Assembly (NCBI GenBank): GCA_001829185.1 | Contig: MIAR01000004.1 | Span: 124,001-188,000, forward strand | Length of the DNA: 64,000 nt | DNA from: Spirochaetes bacterium GWB1_60_80 | Lineage (GTDB): Bacteria > Spirochaetota > Spirochaetia > Treponematales > UBA12059 | Reading direction: 5' to 3' | Part shown: positions 46,267 to 54,091 of the stretch, piece by piece | Position numbering within the stretch: position 1 is the stretch's first letter | How the letters are laid out: every line of letters starts with the position of its first letter | Position numbers and translations under genes: made by a program | Notes under the pieces: model-generated | Databases searched by the model: none | What the model was told of the DNA's origin: nothing | What the model saw: the letters and a program-made list of their open reading frames with translations, nothing else

Positions 46267-47076
46267 CTACTCTATCGTGCCGTGTTCATCAGTCTTGTGG
46301 TAAAACACGATGGTTTCGGGGTGCTCCGCGCGCTTACCCGACCAGCGTATCGAATTATCCGCTTCGACCTGTACCTGGTCGGCAATGACCAGCTTCCCGG
46401 TACAGACATCGGCCTTATACGACCCGTTCCCGATGGACAGGACGGGCAATTCGACGGGGAGCAGCCTGCCGCCGGCCCCGTTCCCAGTAAAATCATACTC
46501 GCGAACATCCAAGGCATAGGGGCGTCCAAGCATGGCGAGTGCCTGGTCTGTCTTGCCCTGGTTGATGCAATGCCGTATCCGGCTGGAGCTGATTGGCTTG
46601 CCATCGACCAGAACCGGATCGACCAGCCTGGCAGTCGCCTGGTAACGACCGGCCACGGCCGGTAATTCAGCGGCCCTGACTTGCAAGCCATGGCCAAACG
46701 CAAAGTTCCAGCCAATCACGAACGATTCAACGGCTCCGGCTTCGGCCAGCAAATGCACAAAATCTTCTCCCGACATTTTACTGAATTTCACAGAAAAGTC
46801 AATCAGGACACACAGGGCGATACCGCTCTGATCGATAAGCTCCATTTTTTGATCCAGACTGCAGATATCACCAGAAAAACCAGCCGGATGCATCAATTTT
46901 TTCGGGTTTTGCCGGAAGGTGACCACCATAGTCCGCCGGTCAGCCCGCTGTTCCTGCATGCAGCTGAATAGACGCTGATGGCCGCGATGAACACCATCAA
47001 AAACGCCAATGGATGCGACTGAAGGAGCAGGCGGAACCCGGCCGGCAATCAGGTCATCCCAGGAAACGATGGTCAT
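46267..47076 (-). CDS. ribF: RibF-type FAD synthetase, riboflavin kinase half not recognisable
   Basis: The 269-residue protein has the nucleotidyltransferase motifs SIGVFDGVHRGHQ and ISSSRIRHCI of the FMN adenylyltransferase domain (about residues 1-185). Bifunctional RibF is about 310 residues and carries a flavokinase motif of the type GRxLGFPTAN; the C-terminal 85 residues here (DFTGNGAGGRLLPVELPVLSIG ...) lack it. The ATG overlaps the truB stop (ATGA at 47073-47076); a longer frame to 47109 is unsupported. It may be monofunctional. Confidence 0.85.
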   Translation of the reverse strand: MTIVSWDDLIAGRVPPAPSVASIGVFDGVHRGHQRLFSCMQEQRADRRTMVVTFRQNPKKLMHPAGFSGDICSLDQKMELIDQSGIALCVLIDFSVKFSKMSGEDFVHLLAEAGAVESFVIGWNFAFGHGLQVRAAELPAVAGRYQATARLVDPVLVDGKPISSSRIRHCINQGKTDQALAMLGRPYALDVREYDFTGNGAGGRLLPVELPVLSIGNGSYKADVCTGKLVIADQVQVEADNSIRWSGKRAEHPETIVFYHKTDEHGTIE

Positions 47077-47978
47077 AGCTGTGCCGCCAGAACAAAGGCG
47101 TAGCTCCAAGCGCCAGCTTGGCCACTGACGATACCCAGAAAAACATCATCCATATCGAACACGGCCACACCGGCCTTACCACCTGCGGCCAGGGCCTGAA
47201 AAGTCGGCAGGAAAAGCAGCGGCCGGCCATGACGGAAGGCGGCTGCCTGGTCGCTATCCAGTTTGATGACCGACAAGTCAAGGGCGACTGCCAATGCGGC
47301 GGACAGCGGCCGCAAGCCGTTCTGGCTAACATGCTCCGGAGTAATCGAGTCAGCCAGGCTGAAGGGCCCCGAGGCCGTCCGGCGCAAGGCAGCCAGATAA
47401 GCGCACGAACCGGCCGCCTGGCCAATATCCCGGGCCAGGGAGCGGATATACGTCCCCTTGGAGCAGTCGATCTCCATGACCGCCTGCTGCCCATCAAAGG
47501 ACAGTAAACGTAAACCCTGTATCTGGATGCTGCGCTCTTCCATGGCCGGAGTTTCGCCATCGAGCACTCGCTGGTAGGCTCTTTTGCCGTCGACATGGAC
47601 CGCCGAGTAGACGGGAGGAAACTGCCTGATACTACCGCGAAAGTTCGGCAAAACCGCTTCCAAAGCCGCCAGCGTAGGTAAGGCGGCAGTCCGGCAGACG
47701 GTCCCGGTGGGGTCGAGGGTGTCGGTTTCACTGCCAAATTGCAGGGTGGCCAGGTAGGATTTGCCGGCCACCATGAAGTAATCGGCCAAGCGGGTATAGC
47801 GGCCGAACAGGCAGACCAGGATGCCGGTGGCAAAGGAGTCCAGGGTGCCGGCATGCCCGGCCTTGACCTTCGGGCCCAAGCGGGCGGCGACCTTCCTGAG
47901 TACGGTATGCGAGGTGGCGCCGGAAGGTTTGTCGATAATCAGGAAGCCTTCCGGCTGGAGGCCGGCGGCTTCCGTCAC
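47073..47978 (-). CDS. truB: tRNA pseudouridine-55 synthase
   Basis: The 301-residue enzyme has the N-terminus GFLIIDKPSGATSH, the catalytic aspartate in GHAGTLDSFATG, KSYLATLQFGSETDTLDPTG, and FPPVYSAVHVDGKRAY. It makes pseudouridine 55 in the T-loop of tRNAs. Its ATG overlaps the rbfA stop (47975-47978) and its stop overlaps the ribF start, so translation is coupled throughout. Confidence 0.96.
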   Translation of the reverse strand: MTEAAGLQPEGFLIIDKPSGATSHTVLRKVAARLGPKVKAGHAGTLDSFATGILVCLFGRYTRLADYFMVAGKSYLATLQFGSETDTLDPTGTVCRTAALPTLAALEAVLPNFRGSIRQFPPVYSAVHVDGKRAYQRVLDGETPAMEERSIQIQGLRLLSFDGQQAVMEIDCSKGTYIRSLARDIGQAAGSCAYLAALRRTASGPFSLADSITPEHVSQNGLRPLSAALAVALDLSVIKLDSDQAAAFRHGRPLLFLPTFQALAAGGKAGVAVFDMDDVFLGIVSGQAGAWSYAFVLAAQL

Positions 47979-48322
47979 GACAGTAAATCCTTGAGCTTTT
48001 CGCCCATTTCGAAGCCCTGCTTGATGCCGGTATCGACCACGAAAACCAGGCGGGGCGTCAAGCGGATGTGAATGCGCTTGGCCAGATTGGCCTGGATAAA
48101 GCCGGCCGCATGGTTAAGGCCGGCCACGGCCGCCGCCAGGCTAGCCTCGTCCTTGAAGGTCGAGACGAAAACCTTGGCATGCGAGCCGTCCCGGGCCAAG
48201 GCCACCCGGGTAATGGACAAGAAAGAATCGACGCGAGGGTCTTTGATGTCGCCGCGCAGCAGCAGGGCGGCAACCTCGGTCCGCACCTGCTCCTCGACGC
48301 GCTTAAGCCTTATCCCTTCCAT
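47975..48322 (-). CDS. rbfA: Ribosome-binding factor A
   Basis: The 115-residue KH-type protein starts MEGIRLKRVEEQVRTEVAALLL and has RGDIKDPRVDSFLSITRVALARD and HIRLTPRLVFVVDTGI, typical of RbfA, a late 30S maturation factor. The start at 48322 lies inside the end of infB (20-nt overlap), with GGGAGAGG 6 nt upstream; a much longer frame covering infB is a shadow. Confidence 0.95.
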   Translation of the reverse strand: MEGIRLKRVEEQVRTEVAALLLRGDIKDPRVDSFLSITRVALARDGSHAKVFVSTFKDEASLAAAVAGLNHAAGFIQANLAKRIHIRLTPRLVFVVDTGIKQGFEMGEKLKDLLS

Positions 48323-51203
48323 CGAGGGCCTCTCCCAACTTGCGACTGACCTGAATCTGCTCGTAAATCTCGAATATGTCGCCTTCCTGCATTTCGTTCC
48401 AGTCGACCAGGCCGATACCGCATTCATAGCCGGCGGCCACTTCCCTGGCATCATCCTTAAAGCGCCGTAGCGACAGGATTTTGCCGTCGTGAATCTCGAC
48501 GCTGTCGCGGATGACGCGGGCAAAAGCGTTGCGCTTGACCAGGCCTTCGGTGACGTAGCTGCCGGCGATGGCCCCGATCTTCGGCACCTTGAAGACGCTG
48601 CGCACTTCGGCCTTGCCGATATCCTGTTCCTTGACTTCCGGAGCCAACATGCCTTCCATGGCGGAACGGACTTCTTCGACCGCCTTGTAGATGACATTGT
48701 ACTTGCGGATATCGACCTTCTCCTGATCGGCCAAGGCTTTGGCCTTGGGGGTCGGTCGGACGTTGAAGGCGATGATGATGGCGTCGGAGGCGCTGGCCAG
48801 GTCGACGTCGGTCTCATTGATGGCACCGGCGGCGGCCCGGATAACCGCCAGGCGGATCTCGCGGGTGGACAGCTTCTCGAGCGAAGCCTTGAGGGCCTCG
48901 ACCGAACCGTGGACGTCGCCCTTGATGATAACCCGCAGGGTCTGCAGATTGCCATCGCTGATGGTATCGTACAGATTCTCCAGGTTGACCTTCTTGACGG
49001 CCTTGGCTTCCTCGAAGCGTTTCAGTTCCTGGCGCTTGCCGGAGAAGCTGCGGGCCGTCTTGTCATCCTCAACGACTTCGAAGGGATCGCCCGAGTTGGG
49101 CATGCCCTCAAAGCCGATGACCTCGACCGGGGTGGAGGGCGGCGCTTCGGTGATGCGGACGCCGGCGTCGTCATACAGGGCGCGCACCTTGCCGGGGTAG
49201 CAACCGGCTAGGAAACTGTCGCCGATGCGCAGGGTGCCGCGTTCCACGACCACGGTGGCCACGATGCCGCGGCCCTGGTCGATACGAGCTTCCAGGATCT
49301 TGCCTTCCGCGAAGCAGTCGTGGTTGGCAGTCAACTCCAGCACTTCGGCGGTCAACAGGATGCCGTCCAGCAGTTCCTGGATACCGAGCTTCTGGAGGGC
49401 TGAAATCTCGCAGAACATGGTCGTTCCGCCCCAGGCTTCGGGAATCAACCCCAATTCGGACAGCTGGGTCTTGACGCGATCCGGATTGGCTTCGGGCAGG
49501 TCGATCTTGTTGACGGCCACGATGATGGGAACGCCGGCGGCTTTGGCATGATCCAGGGCTTCGACGGTTTGGGGCATGACGCCGTCGTTGGCGGCCACCA
49601 CCAGGATAACGATATCGGTGATCTGAGAGCCGCGGGCGCGCATCTTGGCGAAGGCCTCGTGGCCCGGGGTGTCGAGGAAGGTAATCTTGCCCCGACCGGT
49701 ATCGACTTGATAGGCGCCGATATGCTGGGTAATGCCGCCGAATTCGCCGGCGATGACGTTGGTCTTGCGGATGGCGTCGAGCAACTTGGTCTTGCCGTGA
49801 TCGACATGACCCATGACGGTGACGATCGGCGCCCGGTGCGTCATGTCAGCCGGATTGTCGGCCGCTTTCTCGATCAGGGTTTCGTCGTACAGCGAGACAA
49901 TATGGACTTCGCAGGCATATTCGCCGGCCAACAGGATGGCGGTATCGGAATCGATTTGCTGATTGATGGTGGCCATGACGCCCATGGACATCAGCTTGCC
50001 GATCAGCTCGCTCGGCTTGAGGTTCATTTTGCGGGCCAGCTCGGAAACCGAAATGGACTCCATGATATCGATGACCTTGGGAACCGGATTGGCCTTCGGC
50101 GCGGCAGCCTTCTTGCGCTGCAGCTGCAGTTTCTGCTCGAGGCTTTCCTCGCGCTTCTGGTAATTAGGCTTTTTAGCCTTCTGGACGAAACGCTTGGCGG
50201 TCGGCTTCTTGTCGGCGCCCGGCGGCGGCGTATTGGGAGCGCCAGGGCGGCCCATGCCGGGGCGAGGCGGCCCGCTGAAGGGTCGGCTGCCGGCGGGACG
50301 CTGGCCTTGATAGCCGCCAGTACCGGCCGGACGCTGGCCCTGATAGCCGCCGGTGCCGGCCGGACGCTGGCCCTGATAGCCGCCGGTGCCGGCCGGACGC
50401 TGGCCCTGATAGCCGCTGGATTGTCCCTGGTAGCCGCTGGATTGTCCCTGGTAGCCGCCGGTTTGACCCGGGGTACGCGGACGGGTGCCTTGGTAGCCAG
50501 TACCGGCCGGCCGCTGGCCTTGATAGCCGCCACCGCCCTGACTGGGCCCACCTTGGTAACCGCTACCCTGACTGGACCCACCCTGGTAACCGCTACCCTG
50601 GCTGGATCCGCCTTGGTAACCACTGCCCTGGGGAGAATTCCCCTGATAGCCGCTACCTTGGCTGGAACCGCCCTGATAACCGCTACCCTGGGGAGAATTT
50701 CCTTGGTAACCGCTGCCCTGATAGCCGCCAGAGGGACGACGGTCGGTCGGGTTGTTGCCTTGATAACCGCCGGGGCGACGGTCTTGCGGAGCTGGACCAC
50801 TCCGATAGCCGCCGACCCGCCCAACAACGCGCGGACCGGTCCGGATCGGGGTCTTGTCGGCGGCCGGGGGGGCCGCCGCACCGTCGGCTGGCGCCACGGC
50901 TGATGGCTGACGCTCGGGGGCGGCGTCCGCGGAGGTCGGACCGCTCACGGCCGGCGCTTCGATCCTGACAGGTTCTTCGCTGGTGGAGGCTGATTCGCTC
51001 TTCTTGCTGTCGTGGTGGACAACTACCCGTGCCGTCGTTTTCTTAACCACGGCCGCGGCGGCCACTGGTGGAGTATTCTTCTTCTTGACGACGACCACCT
51101 TGCGTTTTTCCGCGCTGGCGGCAGCTTCCTCGTTCTCGGCCGGTTTTTGCCGGCTTTGCTTGATCAGGGTCGCCTTGGGCTTATTTTCATTGGTATCAGA
51201 CAT
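48303..51203 (-). CDS. infB: Translation initiation factor IF-2 with a Gly-Tyr-Gln-rich repeat domain
   Basis: The 966-residue GTPase has the G domain with GHVDHGKT (about residue 464), DTPGHEAF and NKID, followed by domains II, III and the initiator-tRNA-binding C domain. The N-terminal region is a basic/Ala segment, then a low-complexity part at about residues 145-306 with sixteen YQG units (GYQGGSSQGS, GYQGNSPQGS, GYQGQSS, GYQGQRPAGTG). A basic stretch and the IF2-N domain (ELARKMNLKPSELIGKLMSMG) precede the G domain. IF-2 N-termini vary widely, but this composition is unusual. It lies 9 nt after nusA and overlaps rbfA. Confidence 0.97.
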   Translation of the reverse strand: MSDTNENKPKATLIKQSRQKPAENEEAAASAEKRKVVVVKKKNTPPVAAAAVVKKTTARVVVHHDSKKSESASTSEEPVRIEAPAVSGPTSADAAPERQPSAVAPADGAAAPPAADKTPIRTGPRVVGRVGGYRSGPAPQDRRPGGYQGNNPTDRRPSGGYQGSGYQGNSPQGSGYQGGSSQGSGYQGNSPQGSGYQGGSSQGSGYQGGSSQGSGYQGGPSQGGGGYQGQRPAGTGYQGTRPRTPGQTGGYQGQSSGYQGQSSGYQGQRPAGTGGYQGQRPAGTGGYQGQRPAGTGGYQGQRPAGSRPFSGPPRPGMGRPGAPNTPPPGADKKPTAKRFVQKAKKPNYQKREESLEQKLQLQRKKAAAPKANPVPKVIDIMESISVSELARKMNLKPSELIGKLMSMGVMATINQQIDSDTAILLAGEYACEVHIVSLYDETLIEKAADNPADMTHRAPIVTVMGHVDHGKTKLLDAIRKTNVIAGEFGGITQHIGAYQVDTGRGKITFLDTPGHEAFAKMRARGSQITDIVILVVAANDGVMPQTVEALDHAKAAGVPIIVAVNKIDLPEANPDRVKTQLSELGLIPEAWGGTTMFCEISALQKLGIQELLDGILLTAEVLELTANHDCFAEGKILEARIDQGRGIVATVVVERGTLRIGDSFLAGCYPGKVRALYDDAGVRITEAPPSTPVEVIGFEGMPNSGDPFEVVEDDKTARSFSGKRQELKRFEEAKAVKKVNLENLYDTISDGNLQTLRVIIKGDVHGSVEALKASLEKLSTREIRLAVIRAAAGAINETDVDLASASDAIIIAFNVRPTPKAKALADQEKVDIRKYNVIYKAVEEVRSAMEGMLAPEVKEQDIGKAEVRSVFKVPKIGAIAGSYVTEGLVKRNAFARVIRDSVEIHDGKILSLRRFKDDAREVAAGYECGIGLVDWNEMQEGDIFEIYEQIQVSRKLGEALDGRDKA
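50285..50770 (-). repeat. Tandem repeats encoding the YQG-rich domain of IF-2
   Basis: Two repeat classes are visible at DNA level. One is 30-36 bp units encoding GYQGQRPAGTG (about 50290-50410). The other is 27-30 bp units encoding GSGYQGGSSQ or GSGYQGNSPQ (about 50540-50720), with shorter GYQGQSS units between them. Synonymous variation between units indicates some age. Confidence 0.9.
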
Positions 51204-51212
51204 GGTCCACCT

Positions 51213-52670
51213 TTAAGAGTCCTGTTCATCGGCATCGTCTTCGTATTCGAAGGATAGCGCGACCCCGCACTGCGGGCAATGAGACATATCCGGTGTTATC
51301 TGAGCCTGACAATCCGGACATTCATAAAATTCCTGTTCTTCCGCGGTTTCGACTACTTCAGTGTCGTCAACGGTCTCTTCCTCGATGACTTCGATGTTCT
51401 CATCGATAATCTGTCGGATCATGCTGACGTTGTCGGCGCCTAGACCCTCGATGGCCAGCAACTCCTCGTCGCTCCGAGCCAGGACGTCCTCAATCATTTC
51501 AATGCCAACCGACCGCAGCTTGTCGACCAGGGCCGCGGATATGCCCGGCAATTCGTCAATGCGCTGCAATTCTTCTTCGTAGTCGCCTTCATTGAACAGG
51601 TTGGAAATTTCGCGTCGGGCATCGCTGGCGATATCCATTTCGCGGAACTGCTGTTCGGTCTTGACGTCGATATTCCAATCACACAGGCGGTTAGCCAGCC
51701 TGACATTCAAGCCTTGCTTACCGATGGCCACCGACAGCTGACTATCATCGACTACCGCCAAGGCCGTATGCTTGGCTTCGTCCAAAACATAGACTTCCTT
51801 GACATCGGCCGGCGACAAGGCATTGCGGATAAAGCGCCGTGGATCAACTTCGTATTTAAGAACGTCGATCTTCTCGCCTTCCAGCTCCTTGATGATATTC
51901 TGAATGCGGATACCCTTCATGCCAACGCAAGCGCCGACCGGATCGACATCGTCCTTCCGGGAATAGACCGCGATCTTGGTACGATAACCCGGCTCGCGCA
52001 CGATCTTGAAAACCTCCACGGTCTTGTCGTAAACCTCCGGAATTTCCAGTTCCATGATCTTCTGGACGAATTCAGGGTGGGTCCGGGACAGGACAATCTG
52101 GGGGCCGTTCTTGTTAACCTCGGCAATATAGGCCTTGATGCGCTCGCCTGGCTGATAGACTTCCCGGGGCGACTGGAATTTCTTGGGGAAAAAGCCTTCG
52201 ACCTTGCCTAAATCGACGAAAATGTTGCCGTTCTTTTCCCGTTGATAATAACCGATGATGATTTCGCCGAGCTTGGCATGGAATTCGGCGTACAGTGTAT
52301 CGCGCGATATCTCACGCAGGGATTGCCGGGTGGTTTGCTTGGCGAGCATCACTTCCTGGAGGTCAAACTCTTGGGGATCGATCGGTATTTCCAGCACATC
52401 ACCGGCTTCGGCCTCAGCGGCGATTTCCTTGGCCTCCTCAAGGGAGATTTCCAGGACTGGATCGTAGACATCATCGACGATTTCTTTCTTGGCGAGGATC
52501 TCGACGCCTTCATAATCGGGCTTAAAGCGCACGACGGCGTTATCGGATGTCCCGAAACGTTTCTTGTAAGCCGCCAACAAGGCATCTTCGATTGTCTTCA
52601 GAACCAGATCCTCGGAAATATTTTTTTCATGAATCAGTTGCCTGATTGCTTCTGCCATATTTGAAGCCAT
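51213..52670 (-). CDS. nusA: Transcription termination/antitermination factor NusA with C-terminal HhH and zinc ribbon
   Basis: The 485-residue protein has the NusA N-terminal RNAP-binding domain (about 1-125), an S1 domain (about 135-200), two KH domains (GACVGMKGIRIQNIIKELEGE and QLSVAIGKQGLNVRLA) and a helix-hairpin-helix segment (LPGISAALVDKLRSVGI, LLAIEGLGADNVSMI). After an acidic stretch it ends with a CxxC-x11-CxxC zinc ribbon (YECPDCQAQ ... HCPQCGVAL) at about 450-472, which is not part of the standard family. The start at 52670 has GGGAGGGTAGG upstream and lies 3 nt after the rimP stop. Confidence 0.96.
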   Translation of the reverse strand: MASNMAEAIRQLIHEKNISEDLVLKTIEDALLAAYKKRFGTSDNAVVRFKPDYEGVEILAKKEIVDDVYDPVLEISLEEAKEIAAEAEAGDVLEIPIDPQEFDLQEVMLAKQTTRQSLREISRDTLYAEFHAKLGEIIIGYYQREKNGNIFVDLGKVEGFFPKKFQSPREVYQPGERIKAYIAEVNKNGPQIVLSRTHPEFVQKIMELEIPEVYDKTVEVFKIVREPGYRTKIAVYSRKDDVDPVGACVGMKGIRIQNIIKELEGEKIDVLKYEVDPRRFIRNALSPADVKEVYVLDEAKHTALAVVDDSQLSVAIGKQGLNVRLANRLCDWNIDVKTEQQFREMDIASDARREISNLFNEGDYEEELQRIDELPGISAALVDKLRSVGIEMIEDVLARSDEELLAIEGLGADNVSMIRQIIDENIEVIEEETVDDTEVVETAEEQEFYECPDCQAQITPDMSHCPQCGVALSFEYEDDADEQDS

Positions 52671-52673
52671 TCT

Positions 52674-53120
52674 TTACCTACCCTCCCGGGAAACATCAAG
52701 TTTACACCCGTTTATTTGCGAAAAGGGAATCAGGAGTTCCCCTTCCGCGGTCATCAAGCGCAGTTGGGCCGTATCGGCCGCCACCAGCACACCGCCGCTG
52801 GCGGTTCCGTCAGCCATGGTAACCAATACGCCACGGCCCGCGAAAATCGAGTAATCCGCCCGAGACTTAAAGGTCCAGTCTATACCAGGCGAGGTCACTT
52901 CCATGTAAAAATTGTCATGGCCGAATTTTTCGGTCAAGGCAGCCACCACCATGCGATGTACGCGGGTACAGTCGTCGATGCCGGTGCCTTGCGACCGGTA
53001 AATCACAAGCTGATAATTAAGCAGACGATCTTTTTTGGCAATGGCCAGGTGGACCAGGTTAATGCCCGTTCCAGCCAGCAAGCTGGTTATGTAATCTTGT
53101 AGTTCTTCCAATGCAATCAT
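52674..53120 (-). CDS. rimP: Ribosome maturation factor RimP
   Basis: The 148-residue protein has the RimP pattern: an N-terminal alpha/beta domain (LVHLAIAKKDRLLNYQLVIYRSQGTGIDDCTRVHR) and the conserved MEVTSPGIDWTFKSRADY stretch, then an SH3-like C-terminal domain. It acts in 30S assembly. It is first gene of the rimP-nusA-infB operon, preceded by a terminator-like hairpin and a strong promoter. Confidence 0.92.
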   Translation of the reverse strand: MIALEELQDYITSLLAGTGINLVHLAIAKKDRLLNYQLVIYRSQGTGIDDCTRVHRMVVAALTEKFGHDNFYMEVTSPGIDWTFKSRADYSIFAGRGVLVTMADGTASGGVLVAADTAQLRLMTAEGELLIPFSQINGCKLDVSREGR

Positions 53121-53151
53121 ACCGTTCCAAAAGCGAAATAGGTTGATCCTA

Positions 53152-53185
53152 TAAAAAAAGGGCCGTCACATACGCCCTTTTTTAA
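53152..53185 (-). terminator. Intrinsic terminator in the leader of rimP-nusA-infB (comF terminator or attenuator)
   Basis: On the minus strand AAAAAAGGGC pairs with GCCCTTTTTTT around a 10-nt loop and runs into a seven-T tract. It lies 33 nt before rimP and about 20 nt downstream of the predicted transcription start, so it can act both on readthrough from comF and on the operon's own transcripts. Confidence 0.8.
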
Positions 53186-53211
53186 AACAACCTTGTAATG
53201 TTTACTGTTGC

Positions 53212-53240
53212 ATAATAAGCCTGTCAGCTGATTTCGTCAA
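53212..53240 (-). promoter_or_regulatory. Promoter upstream of rimP-nusA-infB
   Basis: Minus strand TTGACG (53235-53240), 17 nt, TATTAT (53212-53217). The predicted start is near 53205, upstream of the terminator at 53152-53185. Confidence 0.7.
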
Positions 53241-53262
53241 TAGACCCGTCGAGTATAGTCAT
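53224..53262 (-). CDS. Possible 12-codon micro-ORF upstream of the rimP operon
   Basis: GGGAGGG is followed after 5 nt by ATG and 11 further codons, reading MTILDGSIDEIS and a TGA stop. The ribosome-binding site is nearly ideal, but the ORF overlaps the -35 and spacer of the rimP promoter, so it could only be translated from comF readthrough transcripts. Its reality is uncertain. Confidence 0.25.
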   Translation of the reverse strand: MTILDGSIDEIS

Positions 53263-53312
53263 AATTTCCCTCCCTACCGACTACCATGCGCAAAAGCCAG
53301 AAAATGATCCAG

Positions 53313-54044
53313 TCAATCAGCGGCCAGGACGATAGCGCTGACCTGCAAAGCGCCAGCCGTGCGCAAGGCGATGGCGCAAGCCTCCAAGGTCGCGCCCGTC
53401 GTACTGACATCGTCGATCAGGATCAGCTCCCTACCCTCCGGCAATTTTCTAGCCAAGACGAAACGACCAGCCATGTTGACCCGACGCGCCGCGGCATCGA
53501 GCGTTTTTTGCTGGACACCGCCCTTCAGGCGCCGCAGGCAACGGCAAACCGGCAGGCGATAGCGCCGGACCAGCCAGCGGCCTAGTTCCTCGACCTGATC
53601 CCAACCGGAACGGTGAATTTTCCCCGGTCGCGGCGGAACTGGCACCAGGCAGAAGGGCACCAGGCGTCCGGCCAGGGCAGTGGCCAGGCAGGCGGCAAAA
53701 AAACCGGCCAGACTGCGCCGACCGTGCGATTTATAGGCGGACAAGAGGCTAACCATGCTGGCCGAATACTGAAACAAAGCGGTAACGGCGACGGCATGAT
53801 CCTCCCGTCGGCGGCAAGACAGACAGGTCGTCCTCTCCGACAAAAGCGGCCGGCCACACCACTGACAGACGGCACCGCGCACCCGTGGCAGGCCAGCACC
53901 GCAGGTGGGGCACAGCGGCCAGCCTGGATCCCGCCGTAAGCTCCGGCCGCAGACGACACAATGATGAGGCAGTCCAGCCGCCAGGCCAGCCGCCGGCAGC
54001 CAAGCCAGGCTTTTCATGTCTTGGGTACGCCTGAAAGGCGACAC
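53313..54044 (-). CDS. comF: ComF family phosphoribosyltransferase-like protein
   Basis: The 243-residue protein has an N-terminal zinc-finger region with CxxC pairs (CVVC, CPTC, CQWC, CLSC) and the PRTase motif LILIDDVSTTGATL near the C-terminus, plus VPVPPRPGKIHRSGWDQVEELGR, all ComF features. In naturally competent bacteria ComF acts in DNA uptake. The start is uncertain: a GTG at 54044 or an ATG at 54017 (MKSLAWLP). It lies 47 nt after mutS. Confidence 0.9.
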   Translation of the reverse strand: MSPFRRTQDMKSLAWLPAAGLAAGLPHHCVVCGRSLRRDPGWPLCPTCGAGLPRVRGAVCQWCGRPLLSERTTCLSCRRREDHAVAVTALFQYSASMVSLLSAYKSHGRRSLAGFFAACLATALAGRLVPFCLVPVPPRPGKIHRSGWDQVEELGRWLVRRYRLPVCRCLRRLKGGVQQKTLDAAARRVNMAGRFVLARKLPEGRELILIDDVSTTGATLEACAIALRTAGALQVSAIVLAAD

Positions 54045-54091
54045 GAGCCTACATAATGCTCAGCAGAGTCCGGGTGCCCATGCCGAAATCA

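Noticed and set aside
50285-50770. CRISPR-like periodic repeats
   Set aside because: The units are in frame within infB, have synonymous variation and no unique spacers of constant length.
49548-50903. Long plus-strand frame opposite infB with repetitive GRTLALIAAG-type protein
   Set aside because: It is the antisense of the YQG repeats of infB; no ribosome-binding site and no family similarity.
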